NCBI GenBank assembly: GCA_964414425.1
Contig: CAYPWL010000040.1
Location: forward strand, 1-26,415
Reading direction: 5' to 3'
Origin: GYS-P2D sp964414425
GTDB lineage: Bacteria; Bacteroidota; Bacteroidia; Chitinophagales; Saprospiraceae
DNA: 26,415 bases
Position numbers and translations under genes: made by a program. Under the pieces are notes generated by a model. It made no database searches, was not told the DNA's origin, and worked only from the letters and a program-made list of their open reading frames with translations. This document shows positions 17,546-25,046 of the stretch, in pieces (positions within the stretch are counted from its first letter, which is position 1; every line of letters begins with the position of its first letter).

Positions 17546-18079
17546 TTAGAATCGTTTGCCCAGCTGTACACCTATTAATAGAATCGCCCCTTGACCAGTG
17601 GGTTCTCCTCTTGTACTGACATTCCATTCTGCCCCTAACGCAACTGATGGAGATATAAAAAAGCCTGATTCGCTTAAGAATTGATATCCCACTTCTGCGG
17701 TAGGTTGCAGCACGGTAATATCTGTGCTCCCAGTAACACGCTCACCACTATCAAGATCATCAAACCAATCAATGTTATTAAACCAAACATCATTTTTTAT
17801 CGAGAAATAGAATTTATTGTTACGATTTGCGAAATATTTCCTGAATCCCAATGTGAACCCAAAGCCATTACCTACTTCATCGTCATGGACTCCGAGGTCT
17901 CTATGATCGATGATTTGATATCCAAGGCGCACTAATATAGCCTTGTCATCACTGATAAATTTGTCTATCTGTACGCCCGGGATTATGCCTGTCGGGTATA
18001 CTTGGGTGCTGATCGATAGATCTGTCTGTCCATAAGATGTATGTGCGCACAGGAGTAATAAGCAGATAATAAGTCTCAT
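17546..18079 (-). CDS. Small outer-membrane beta-barrel protein
   Basis: The ATG at 18079 is preferred over the non-ATG extension to 18130, because it opens with a signal peptide (MRLIICLLLLCAHTSYGQ). The mature 159 residues alternate polar and hydrophobic residues in about eight strands (AILVRLGYQII, GFGFTLGFRKYF, FYFSIKNDVWF, TAEVGYQFL, ILLIGVQLGKRF), and the protein ends in Phe, as many outer-membrane proteins do. This fits a small OmpA/OmpX-like barrel without a peptidoglycan-binding domain. No specific function can be assigned. It is convergent with the DUF6909-like gene, with 19 bases between stops, and divergent from the cyclophilin gene. Confidence 0.72.
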   Translation of the reverse strand: MRLIICLLLLCAHTSYGQTDLSISTQVYPTGIIPGVQIDKFISDDKAILVRLGYQIIDHRDLGVHDDEVGNGFGFTLGFRKYFANRNNKFYFSIKNDVWFNNIDWFDDLDSGERVTGSTDITVLQPTAEVGYQFLSESGFFISPSVALGAEWNVSTRGEPTGQGAILLIGVQLGKRF

Positions 18080-18180
18080 GACATAAAGATCAAAAAATCC
18101 TTGACAGCAATTGAGTTTTGCATTAATCACTTTAAGGTTAAAATCACTAAGAAATTATTCACCTGATAGATATATTTATT

Positions 18181-18190
18181 GTTATTTCGC
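18181..18190 (+). promoter_or_regulatory. Candidate -7 region of the cyclophilin gene
   Basis: GTTATTTCGC ends 20 bases before the ATG at 18210 and shares the ATTTCGC/ATTCGC core seen upstream of ftsK and, on the minus strand, the TerC-family gene. No clear -33 element is visible. Confidence 0.28.
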
Positions 18191-18209
18191 ACAGTCAAAA
18201 GATAATATA

Positions 18210-18641
18210 ATGACAGCCGAGCTACATACTGAAAAAGGATTGATGAAAGTGTCGTTTTATGCAGACGATGCACCAAATACGGTGAAGAATTTCGTTGATC
18301 TTGCTCAGAAGGGGTTCTATGACGGACTTACGTTTCATAGAGTGATACCTGACTTTGTGATACAAGGTGGCTGTCCTAATGGAACAGGTGCTGGAGGTCC
18401 TGGATATCAGATAAACTGTGAGCTTGATGGTGACAATCAACATCATGACAGAGGCGTGCTTTCTATGGCACATGCTGGAAGAAATACTGGTGGGTCGCAA
18501 TTTTTCATCTGTCACAGTCGTAATAATACCGCTCATCTCGATCGTAATCATACTTGTTTTGGCAAAGTGACCGAGGGGCTCGATGTAATTGATGACATCA
18601 GAGCGGGAGATAAAATAGAAAAAGTTGTAATCTTAGATTAA
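18210..18641 (+). CDS. Peptidyl-prolyl cis-trans isomerase, cyclophilin type
   Basis: A 143-residue single-domain cytoplasmic cyclophilin that speeds proline isomerisation during folding. The ATG at 18210 is chosen because the family starts close to the first beta strand (MTAELHTEKGLMKVSFY); the open frame back to 18111 has no ATG and overlaps the divergent gene. Catalytic-site blocks are present: FHRVIPDFVIQGGCPNGTG with the key Arg, MAHAGRNTGGSQFFI and HLDRNHTCFGKV. The usual Trp in the cyclosporin-binding position is replaced by His (TAHLDRNH), as in many bacterial cyclophilins. It is followed directly by a hairpin terminator. Confidence 0.95.
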   Translation: MTAELHTEKGLMKVSFYADDAPNTVKNFVDLAQKGFYDGLTFHRVIPDFVIQGGCPNGTGAGGPGYQINCELDGDNQHHDRGVLSMAHAGRNTGGSQFFICHSRNNTAHLDRNHTCFGKVTEGLDVIDDIRAGDKIEKVVILD

Positions 18642-18691
18642 AGTAGGGAAGGCCATCCCAAAAACCGATTTGAGTTGGTTTTTTCCCTACT
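18642..18691. terminator. Bidirectional hairpin terminator
   Basis: AGTAGGGAA (18642-18650) pairs with TTCCCTACT (18683-18691), and an inner AAAACC (18661-18666) pairs with GGTTTT (18677-18682). The hairpin starts one base after the cyclophilin stop and ends in the stop codon of the minus-strand GroES-like remnant, so it could end both transcripts. Confidence 0.6.
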
Positions 18692-19073
18692 TATTCTGGA
18701 TGTGCATCCTCATCCCCTATCAATAATATTAAGGCAGCATTGGGCACTACTACATACCGCTCTTTTTTAAATATCATTTCATGTGATCTGTGTTGTAGAT
18801 ATACCGCTAAGTCGCCAGGTTTAGGTTGTATCGGTACGTAGGTAACTTGTTCTCGTTTTTCCTTCCATGGCTCATCGATGTCTTGTATGGCAGGGATAGG
18901 ATACCCTGACCCGACTTTCATTACATATCCTGTATATAGCTCTTCTTGCTTGTGGATTCCTTATGGGAGATATAGTCCACTGGTCGTTTTGTGATTCTCC
19001 TTGGTAGGTTGGATTAGTATACGATCTCCAATTAATATGATCTTTTAAGGTCTCGATGATCTAATCTAAGCAT
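18691..19073 (-). pseudogene. GroES-like co-chaperonin pseudogene (one frameshift, one stop)
   Basis: Reading the minus strand from an ATG at 19073 gives MLRLDHRDLK. Adding one A to the run at 19043-19046 then restores KIILIGDRILIQPTKEN and TTSGLYLP, an in-frame TAA at 18961-18963, and GIHKQEELYTGYVMKVGSGY, followed by the intact tail to 18691. GDRILIQP, SGLYLP, GYVMKVGSGYPIP, GDLAVYL and VVVPNAALILL match the beta strands of a GroES-type protein, in the extended form found as an extra copy in Bacteroidota. The TAA could come from an AAA Lys codon by one change. A remnant of 76 residues remains open from an internal ATG at 18921, but it lacks the first half of the fold. No groEL is adjacent. 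Two lesions argue against a single sequencing error. Confidence 0.8.
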
Positions 19074-19128
19074 GTTGATTTATCTTATTTTGAACAGTTG
19101 ATACTTATATTGCTGTTTAGCTGTTTAA

Positions 19129-20163
19129 TTGTCACAAGCAAAGGAAAAGATTATTTATAAAGTTTCAGATATAGCAATCCATTTAGGAGGTCAGTTGATT
19201 GGAGATGGAGATATGACTATATCGACGATCTGTAGTCTTGATCAGCCCAAACCTAATGCTATTGCTTACCTCAGTGGCGATCTGAAGTATGCCAATGCAG
19301 CAATTGACCCTTCAATTCAAGTGCTTTTGCTACCAGAGTCACAAAAGCATAAAGGTGATCTCACCATTATAAAGGTCTCAGATATCTCTATAGCGCTCGA
19401 GAAGCTCAAAGATCTATTATATCCAATAACGCTGGATGATCGGCAAGAACAATCGGAGCACTCTTACAGACAGGGTCAATTTTGTGCCATAGACTCTACG
19501 GCGAAGATTGGATCTGATACAATTTTGGGTAATCAAGTAGTGATCGGTCCAAATGTGACAATAGGGCGTAACTGCAATATTGCTGATGGTGTCAAAATCT
19601 ATGCAGCTTCACAGATTGGAAGTAATGTTGTCATAAAAGCCAATACAATTATTGGTGGTGAAGGTTTTGGATTCTACTATGACCAAGGTTACAAAAAGAT
19701 ACGACATGTGGGCTCTGTACGTATCGAGGATGACGTGCATATCGGCTCTAATTGTTGTATAGATCAAGGTACAATTAATAATACGATTATAAGGAGAGGT
19801 GCAAAGCTCGACAATCTAATCCAAGTGGCTCACAATGTTGAGATCGGTCGAGATGTAGCCATTGCGGCGCAGACAGGTATTTCGGGTAGTGCGGTAATAG
19901 GAGACGGTGTCCAATTGGGAGGCCAAGTTGGAGTAATAGGACATGTGCGGATTGCACCAGGTTCGAGGATACAGGCCCAATCTGGAGTGGCAGGAAACAT
20001 AATCGAAGGGAACCAAAAATGGTATGGATATCCAGCGGTCAAATATTGGGATTACCTGAGATCATTTGCACTATTTAAAAGACTACCATTACTTGAACGT
20101 AGACTAAGCTCTCTCGAAGAGTTAGTAACGGACAAGTCAAAGTCGTCAAAAGACGAGCAATAG
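19129..20163 (+). CDS. lpxD: UDP-3-O-acylglucosamine N-acyltransferase LpxD
   Basis: A 344-residue acyltransferase that adds the second acyl chain in lipid A synthesis. The N-terminal UDP-binding domain (about 1-110, VSDIAIHLGGQLIGDGD, CSLDQPKPNAIAYLSG) is followed by a left-handed beta helix of hexapeptide repeats (about 120-300) and a C-terminal helix. The catalytic His is His 235 in QVAHNVEIG, and GGEGFGFYYD is a family block. The frame opens with TTG at 19129 directly after a stop, and the next ATG is 28 codons in, within the conserved domain, so TTG is the probable start. It is the first gene of the lipid A operon. Confidence 0.95.
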   Translation: MSQAKEKIIYKVSDIAIHLGGQLIGDGDMTISTICSLDQPKPNAIAYLSGDLKYANAAIDPSIQVLLLPESQKHKGDLTIIKVSDISIALEKLKDLLYPITLDDRQEQSEHSYRQGQFCAIDSTAKIGSDTILGNQVVIGPNVTIGRNCNIADGVKIYAASQIGSNVVIKANTIIGGEGFGFYYDQGYKKIRHVGSVRIEDDVHIGSNCCIDQGTINNTIIRRGAKLDNLIQVAHNVEIGRDVAIAAQTGISGSAVIGDGVQLGGQVGVIGHVRIAPGSRIQAQSGVAGNIIEGNQKWYGYPAVKYWDYLRSFALFKRLPLLERRLSSLEELVTDKSKSSKDEQ

Positions 20164-20200
20164 TCCTACATTTGGAAGCCTAAATCCTCATGAGAAAGAT

Positions 20201-21589
20201 ATGAAGCATAAGACCATCAAGGATACGATCTCTTGGAATGGTATGGGTTTACACCGTGGAGTACCTTGTAGGGTGACCTTAAAACCAGCGGAGAGTGGCC
20301 ATGGAATTAAATTCATACGTACAGATATAGCTGAGGCAGAGGCTATGAAGTGTGATGTCAAATATGTGAGCGATACGAATCGACGCACAACATTATCCAA
20401 CGGAAAATACACAATAGAGACTATTGAGCATCTATTAGCAGCGCTATACGCTCATCAGATATCCAACGTATTAATAGAGGTAGACGGCCCGGAGGTGCCT
20501 ATACTCGATGGAAGTGCTACTCAATTTGCTGAGGGTATTTCGTCTCAACTGACAGAACAAGATGAAGATCAAAGAGTGTTTGAATTGTCAGGCACAATTA
20601 TCTATAATCATCCAGAAACTGGTGCTGAGTACATAGCCATTGCATCTGATGAAATGGTACTTGAAACCATATTGGAGTATGATCAAGATATAGGAGATCG
20701 ACATGCAAGCTATACTGAGGCTGCTGATTTTAATACTGAGATTGCCCCAGCAAGAACTTATGTATTCACCGATGAAGTGATCAGCCTCGCTGATGCAGGA
20801 CTTATCAAAGGGGGGAATATTGACAACGCTGTAGTCATCAAATCGGATAACGTTTCTGAGGATGACTTCAAGAAAGCTCTTAATCAGTTGAATATTGATA
20901 ATGCTGATGAGGTACTTAAGACCGTTCAGGCGGGCCAGGACTTACATTTTCCTAATGAATTGTCACGTCATAAGCTATTGGACCTGTTAGGTGACTTGGC
21001 ATTAGTTGGCGTGCCAATCAAGGCTAAGATCATTGCTAAGAAACCCGGCCATACCGCAAACGTTGCTTTGGCTAAAATCCTAAAAGAAGCGTATTTAGAG
21101 CAAAAGAAAAAAGCGGGCATCCCGGTATATATTCCTACTCAAGAACCGATTTTTGATACTGAGAAAATTAAATCTTACTTACCACATCGCTATCCATTTT
21201 TAATGGTGGATAAGATTATTGAGCTGACGGATACAACTGTTGTGGGTATCAAGAACATTACGTTTAATGAGAATTTTTTCATGGGGCATTTCCCAGGTAA
21301 TCCCGTGTTTCCTGGTGTGTTGCAGATGGAAGCCCTTGCACAGACTGGTGGTATCTTAGCACTTAACCAAGTTGAGAACCCCTCAGATTGGGATACTTAT
21401 TTTCTCAAGATGGACAATGTGAAGTTTAAGCGTAAGGTCCTTCCGGGGGATACTTTAATCCTTAAGATGGTTTTGGCAGCACCGATACGCCGTGGAATCG
21501 TCCAAATGAAAGGTTCTACCTACGTCGGGGATAAGTTAGCATCAGAGGGTGATCTAACTGCACAAATTGTTGATAGAACCAAACTATAG
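20201..21589 (+). CDS. lpxC: Bifunctional LpxC deacetylase / FabZ dehydratase
   Basis: A 462-residue fusion typical of Bacteroidota and Chlorobi. The LpxC part (about 1-300) removes the acetyl group from UDP-3-O-acyl-GlcNAc, the committed step of lipid A synthesis; zinc ligands are His 77 (IETIEHLLAALYAHQ), His 257 and Asp 261 (RHKLLDLLGDLALVG). The FabZ part (about 315-462) dehydrates 3-hydroxyacyl-ACP, with LPHRYPFLMVDKI carrying the catalytic His and GNPVFPGVLQMEALAQ the catalytic Glu. Joining the two couples lipid A and fatty acid synthesis, which compete for the same 3-hydroxyacyl-ACP pool. It starts 37 bases after lpxD and ends directly against lpxA. Confidence 0.97.
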   Translation: MKHKTIKDTISWNGMGLHRGVPCRVTLKPAESGHGIKFIRTDIAEAEAMKCDVKYVSDTNRRTTLSNGKYTIETIEHLLAALYAHQISNVLIEVDGPEVPILDGSATQFAEGISSQLTEQDEDQRVFELSGTIIYNHPETGAEYIAIASDEMVLETILEYDQDIGDRHASYTEAADFNTEIAPARTYVFTDEVISLADAGLIKGGNIDNAVVIKSDNVSEDDFKKALNQLNIDNADEVLKTVQAGQDLHFPNELSRHKLLDLLGDLALVGVPIKAKIIAKKPGHTANVALAKILKEAYLEQKKKAGIPVYIPTQEPIFDTEKIKSYLPHRYPFLMVDKIIELTDTTVVGIKNITFNENFFMGHFPGNPVFPGVLQMEALAQTGGILALNQVENPSDWDTYFLKMDNVKFKRKVLPGDTLILKMVLAAPIRRGIVQMKGSTYVGDKLASEGDLTAQIVDRTKL

Positions 21590-22390
21590 ATGTCTATCAG
21601 CCATCTTGCAGAAATCAATGAAAAGGCTCAGATAGGCAATAACGTTTCTATCGGACCATATGCTATTATCGATGCCGATGTTCATATAGCCGACAACTGT
21701 AAGATTCACCCCCATGCCAATATCATGAATGGCACTCGCATTGCTGAGGGTACATCTATCTATCAGGGTGCAATAGTAGGTTCTGAGCCTCAAGATTTAA
21801 AGTATAAAGGCGAACAGACACTACTCAACATAGGAAAAAATGTCTCTATACGAGAGTATTGCACAATCAATAAGGGTACTGCCGCATCTGGACAGACCGA
21901 GATCGGTGATGACGCATTGATCATGGCATACGTCCATGTAGCCCATGATTGTCAGATAGGACGCCATGCGATCATCGCTAATAGTGTTAACCTCGCTGGA
22001 CATGTGCAAGTTGATGACTATGCGATTATAGGAGGCATGACAGCAGTACAGCAGTTTGTACATATTGGCGAGTCTTGTTTTATTGGTGGGGGAACCTTAG
22101 TGAGGAAGGATGTTCCGCCCTTCATCAAAGTTGCTCGCGAGCCACTGAGCTATGTGGGTGTAAATTCTGTTGGACTAAGACGTCGTGGTTTTACAGTGGA
22201 GGCGATCAACAAGATTAAAGACGTCTATCGCATCTTATTCGTCAAGTATAAGAATATATCCTTAGCGCTTGAAGAGATCGATGCCAACCTCCCAGAGTCG
22301 GATGAGAAGTATGCCATAGTCTCCTTTATCCATAACTCAAGTCAAGGCTTAGTCAGGGGATTCAGACAACATAGAGGCCATGATTATTGA
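21590..22390 (+). CDS. lpxA: UDP-N-acetylglucosamine acyltransferase LpxA
   Basis: A 266-residue first enzyme of lipid A synthesis, transferring 3-hydroxyacyl from ACP to UDP-GlcNAc. Hexapeptide-repeat beta helix (about 1-185) with the catalytic His 119 in VHVAHDCQIG, equivalent to E. coli His 125, and the AIIGGMTAVQQFVHIG block. The C-terminal helical domain contains VNSVGLRRRGF. Its ATG is the base after the lpxC/fabZ stop, so the two are likely translationally coupled, and its 3' end overlaps the ABC ATPase gene by 11 bases. Confidence 0.97.
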   Translation: MSISHLAEINEKAQIGNNVSIGPYAIIDADVHIADNCKIHPHANIMNGTRIAEGTSIYQGAIVGSEPQDLKYKGEQTLLNIGKNVSIREYCTINKGTAASGQTEIGDDALIMAYVHVAHDCQIGRHAIIANSVNLAGHVQVDDYAIIGGMTAVQQFVHIGESCFIGGGTLVRKDVPPFIKVAREPLSYVGVNSVGLRRRGFTVEAINKIKDVYRILFVKYKNISLALEEIDANLPESDEKYAIVSFIHNSSQGLVRGFRQHRGHDY

Positions 22391-22997
22391 TTTACAGCAG
22401 GTCTCTAAGCGATATACAAATCAGTGGATACTAAAAAATGTCACTTATACATTTGAGTCTGGGAACAAGTATGCGATCAGAGGATCTAATGGGTCTGGCA
22501 AGTCGACCCTGCTGAAGATACTCAGTGGATTCTTGTCACCATCGAAGGGTAATATCAGCTATGCAGAAGGAGGGAAGACCTTAAGTAAGTCAACGATTTA
22601 TAAATCCGTGAGCTATGCAGCACCATACCTCGGATCACCAGAGAAGTTAAGCGTCCAAGAGGCTGTCACCTTGCATTTCAGATTTAAGAATATCATTAAT
22701 GGACAAGCGGAGTCGTGGTTTTACGATCAGATGAATCTTCCTGTAAATAAATCGGCTCGTCTCAATGAGTTGTCATCCGGTCAGCAACAACGCCTACATC
22801 TTGCGATGGCCATACTATCTGATACTGATATCTTATTACTCGATGAGCCTGGGTCGTATCTTGATGAGTCTGCTAATGCATGGCTTCAGAACCTAATAGC
22901 TAATAATGCTCATAATAGACTTGTCATCGTGGCTTCTAATGATGATGGAGATTTGAAGCACTGTGATCACTCAATCTTAGTCTCTGACTATCATTAA
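22380..22997 (+). CDS. ABC transporter ATP-binding protein
   Basis: A 205-residue nucleotide-binding subunit. Walker A is GSNGSGKST (residues 35-43), the Q-loop region is around SYAAPYLGSP, the signature is LSSGQQQRLHLAMAI, and Walker B is ILLLDEPGSYLD; a late SND stands where the H-loop His would be, so that His may be missing. It is short for the family and has no membrane domain. No permease is adjacent. The 11-base overlap with lpxA places it in the lipid A operon, so a role in handling an envelope lipid or lipoprotein is possible but not shown by the sequence. Confidence 0.9.
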   Translation: MIIDLQQVSKRYTNQWILKNVTYTFESGNKYAIRGSNGSGKSTLLKILSGFLSPSKGNISYAEGGKTLSKSTIYKSVSYAAPYLGSPEKLSVQEAVTLHFRFKNIINGQAESWFYDQMNLPVNKSARLNELSSGQQQRLHLAMAILSDTDILLLDEPGSYLDESANAWLQNLIANNAHNRLVIVASNDDGDLKHCDHSILVSDYH

Positions 22998-22999
22998 AG

Positions 23000-23023
23000 C
23001 TTACGCGGGCGTAGGTTTTATTT
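23000..23023 (+). terminator. Probable terminator of the lipid A operon
   Basis: CTTACGCGGGCGTAGG (23000-23015) folds into a short GC-rich hairpin and is followed by TTTTATTT. It lies between the ABC ATPase stop (22997) and the convergent hydratase gene, whose stop codon it overlaps. The stem is short, so strength is uncertain. Confidence 0.5.
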
Positions 23024-23791
23024 CCCTTCGAATTTCGGTGTTTCTTTATTGATATGAGCTTCAACGGCTCTCTTGTAATCAACGGTCTCTGATAGCCTTA
23101 GTAGTGATTCGTTATTATACCTATCGTTGTCAGCCTTGTTGAGGCGATAACTATTATTGATTGATGCTTTGGTCGCTTGGACAGATAGTGGGGCCTTCAT
23201 GGCAATAGTGTGGGCCAGGGTCAAGCCTTCTGTCATGAGAGTCTCTTTTGGTACCACAGATTTGATCAATCCATAAGAGAGGGCTTGATTAGCATCAATT
23301 GTATCTGCCGTTAATAATAATTCTTTTGCACGAGCTGCACCTATGAGCTGCGGTAATCGATAAGTAGAGGCCATCAGGCCTATGTTGACTCCTGCACCAC
23401 GAAACTTAGCCGAGCTTGAAGCTATGCGCAGATCTGTACTCAGCGCTAACTCCAGTCCTCCTCCGATACACCATCCATCGATTAGTGCAATGGTTGGTGC
23501 CGAGCTATCTTCTATCATCGACATTAACGCTCCAAACTCTGCCAAGGAATCTTGAACTTTATGGACTCCTTCGTCCATGTTGCTCTTTGCCTCCTTGATA
23601 TCATCTCCACAACAGAAGATTCCATTTGAGCCCTTTATGATAATTACTCGGATGGATGGGTCCATTTGAGAGAAGATGTTATGAAGCTCCTGACGGACTT
23701 GCTTCGAAATAGCGTTTACAGGCGGGTTATCTATCTCAATAACAAGAATATGATCTTCGATTATCTCAAGTCTAACAAGGGATATGCTCAT
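23018..23791 (-). CDS. Enoyl-CoA hydratase/isomerase (crotonase) family protein
   Basis: A 257-residue crotonase-fold enzyme. Start at the ATG 23791; a GTG sits one codon earlier. Oxyanion-hole blocks are FCCGDDIKEA and DGWCIGGGLELALSTDLRIA. The Glu in GGGLELA matches the first catalytic Glu of hydratases (rat Glu 144), but the second (rat Glu 164, in a PEI block) falls in FRGAGVNIGLMAS and is not acidic. This suggests a reaction other than simple hydration, such as isomerisation, thioester cleavage or decarboxylation. The remaining core, LPQLIGAARAKELLLTADTI, is normal. It acts on a CoA thioester in the cytoplasm. No other beta-oxidation gene is here. Confidence 0.88.
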   Translation of the reverse strand: MSISLVRLEIIEDHILVIEIDNPPVNAISKQVRQELHNIFSQMDPSIRVIIIKGSNGIFCCGDDIKEAKSNMDEGVHKVQDSLAEFGALMSMIEDSSAPTIALIDGWCIGGGLELALSTDLRIASSSAKFRGAGVNIGLMASTYRLPQLIGAARAKELLLTADTIDANQALSYGLIKSVVPKETLMTEGLTLAHTIAMKAPLSVQATKASINNSYRLNKADNDRYNNESLLRLSETVDYKRAVEAHINKETPKFEGK

Positions 23792-23829
23792 CACATAAAC
23801 CTAATGATTTATGTGAGATGATCGCATGA

Positions 23830-24669
23830 CTAAGTGGATAGTTTGAATGAAGTCACCAAATCTTTGTAGCGCTCTTTCATTTTTTCGTAAGTGATCAGAT
23901 CTATACTCAAGTCGCCACCTGACAGGAAATGTTCGATGAAGATCTCACCTATAGCAAGAGTAGAGTAGTAGGCATATATCGAGGTTGACGCCCCTCCTAT
24001 GATCGTCCCAATGACAGGCATTCTTTTGAATGCCGCTTTTGTGAGGATCCCTAACTCTACGGATGTTATGCCACCTACGATAGATGCAATTATAGGTGTC
24101 ATTCGTGCCTTAGCATCAATCTGTGGAAATTCCTTAGCAAGCTTGCCGATCATACGGTGTTGGATTACTCCTATTGCTGCCAAGTCTATCAGGGGCAAAG
24201 GTGCAAAGCCTACAGCCGCAGTATATCGGGCATATTTTTTTACGATGTCTTCCAGTTGGCTTGCCATGGTCTCACTATCTGATGGTTTTGGGTCAACTGT
24301 GTTTTCATTGACAGCCGTCATAGACATGAATTTATCGCGTACATCAAGATGTCGTATCAGCATGTAGTAAAATACATCTCGACGCTTGTTACGATTAGAA
24401 GAACCCATATCCACACATATGACCTTGATGGCTTTATCTAATTCATTTGGTTCTAATACCAAACCTATATAGCCCACTAAAAACTGATCTCTTATATGAG
24501 CCAACTCCTCCTTGTCGGAACAAGCTACTTTTACAGCATCGGGAGATAGTGATTTCTGTGCGAGGAAGTTGATAACTTCATCGAGAAGTTCTATGTCGAT
24601 GTTTTTATGACCCAGCTTTTCCTTGATATACTGCTGTGCCTTAGATAGAGTTATCGTGTCTTTTGTCAT
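23830..24669 (-). CDS. DUF697-like membrane-associated protein
   Basis: A 279-residue protein. The ATG at 24669 (MTKDTITLSKAQQYI) is preferred over a GTG at 24726, because the upstream residues look like noise. The first 140 residues are a soluble helical domain (LLDEVINFLAQKSLSPDAV, YYMLIRHLDVRDKFMS). The second half has the DUF697 pattern: KYARYTAAVGFAPLPLIDLA, IQHRMIGKLAKEF, and a Gly/Ala-rich hydrophobic hairpin (TPIIASIVGGITSVELGIL, RMPVIGTIIGGASTSIYAYY). In many proteins this domain is the membrane-associated tail of a GTPase. No GTPase motif is visible here, so it is a stand-alone version. Function is unknown. It lies 38 bases before the hydratase gene on the same strand and may share its transcript. 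Confidence 0.72.
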   Translation of the reverse strand: MTKDTITLSKAQQYIKEKLGHKNIDIELLDEVINFLAQKSLSPDAVKVACSDKEELAHIRDQFLVGYIGLVLEPNELDKAIKVICVDMGSSNRNKRRDVFYYMLIRHLDVRDKFMSMTAVNENTVDPKPSDSETMASQLEDIVKKYARYTAAVGFAPLPLIDLAAIGVIQHRMIGKLAKEFPQIDAKARMTPIIASIVGGITSVELGILTKAAFKRMPVIGTIIGGASTSIYAYYSTLAIGEIFIEHFLSGGDLSIDLITYEKMKERYKDLVTSFKLST

Positions 24670-24882
24670 GGTGCTTTGACTTTGATGGTAAATATAGTCT
24701 ATGTGCAACGCAGATATTTTTGACACCGACGAATCGCCATATAAATTAGACTAATTGCCAAGTTATAATAGCACAGACAAGTAATATCTGTTATATCAAC
24801 TTTGGGTAAGTGCAATTCGAATCTGCGATCTATTTATTCGATTGATTTGTTATTGGACGTTTTAAAAATGAATGGCCTAAAT

Positions 24883-24937
24883 AAAAAAGGCCCTCCGTAG
24901 AGGGCCTTATGCATCAACCAAAAAATAAATCCTATTA
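24883..24937. repeat. Hairpin plus conserved 29-base element, copy 1
   Basis: AAGGCCCTC (24887-24895) and GAGGGCCTT (24900-24908) form a perfect 9-bp hairpin with loop CGTA. The 29 bases that follow (24909-24937) are identical to those after the hairpin at the window's right end. The stem there differs by a paired G-C to A-T change. On the minus strand the hairpin is followed by TTTTTT, as in an intrinsic terminator, with no minus-strand gene upstream of it. The 377-base gap 24670-25046 holds this element, a second hairpin (24968-24992) and otherwise AT-rich sequence with no gene I can support. Confidence 0.7.
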
Positions 24938-24947
24938 CTGCTATTAA
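24909..24947 (+). CDS. Possible 12-residue leader peptide MHQPKNKSYYCY
   Basis: An ATG directly after the hairpin opens a 13-codon frame ending in TAA, with three Tyr in the last four residues. A second hairpin with a T-rich tail lies 20 bases downstream, before the lipoprotein gene. The layout recalls an attenuator leader. The first ten codons are identical in copy 2. Chance is a real alternative. Confidence 0.18.
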   Translation: MHQPKNKSYYCY

Positions 24948-24967
24948 GACGGAATACAATTCACCAG

Positions 24968-24997
24968 GTCACTCTTAGATCCTGCGAGTGACTCTTT
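24968..24997 (+). terminator. Hairpin with T-rich tail upstream of the lipoprotein gene
   Basis: GTCACTC (24968-24974) pairs with GAGTGAC (24986-24992) across an 11-base loop, followed by TCTTTATTT. It could be an intrinsic terminator or attenuator in the leader of the gene at 25047, or the 5' stem of a minus-strand small RNA ending at the 24887-24908 hairpin. Confidence 0.35.
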
Positions 24998-25046
24998 ATT
25001 TGATAAAATGTAAGTTATTTGTCATTTTGGACAGAATCATAAGTTC

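Noticed and set aside
18111..18209. N-terminal extension of the cyclophilin to 18111
   Set aside because: It begins at TTG, has no family similarity, and overlaps the start of the divergent outer-membrane protein gene; the ATG at 18210 fits the family.
24840..24935. Minus-strand hydrophobic frame through the repeat element as a coding gene
   Set aside because: It is short, and the paired stem change between copies is better explained by conserved hairpin structure than by protein coding.
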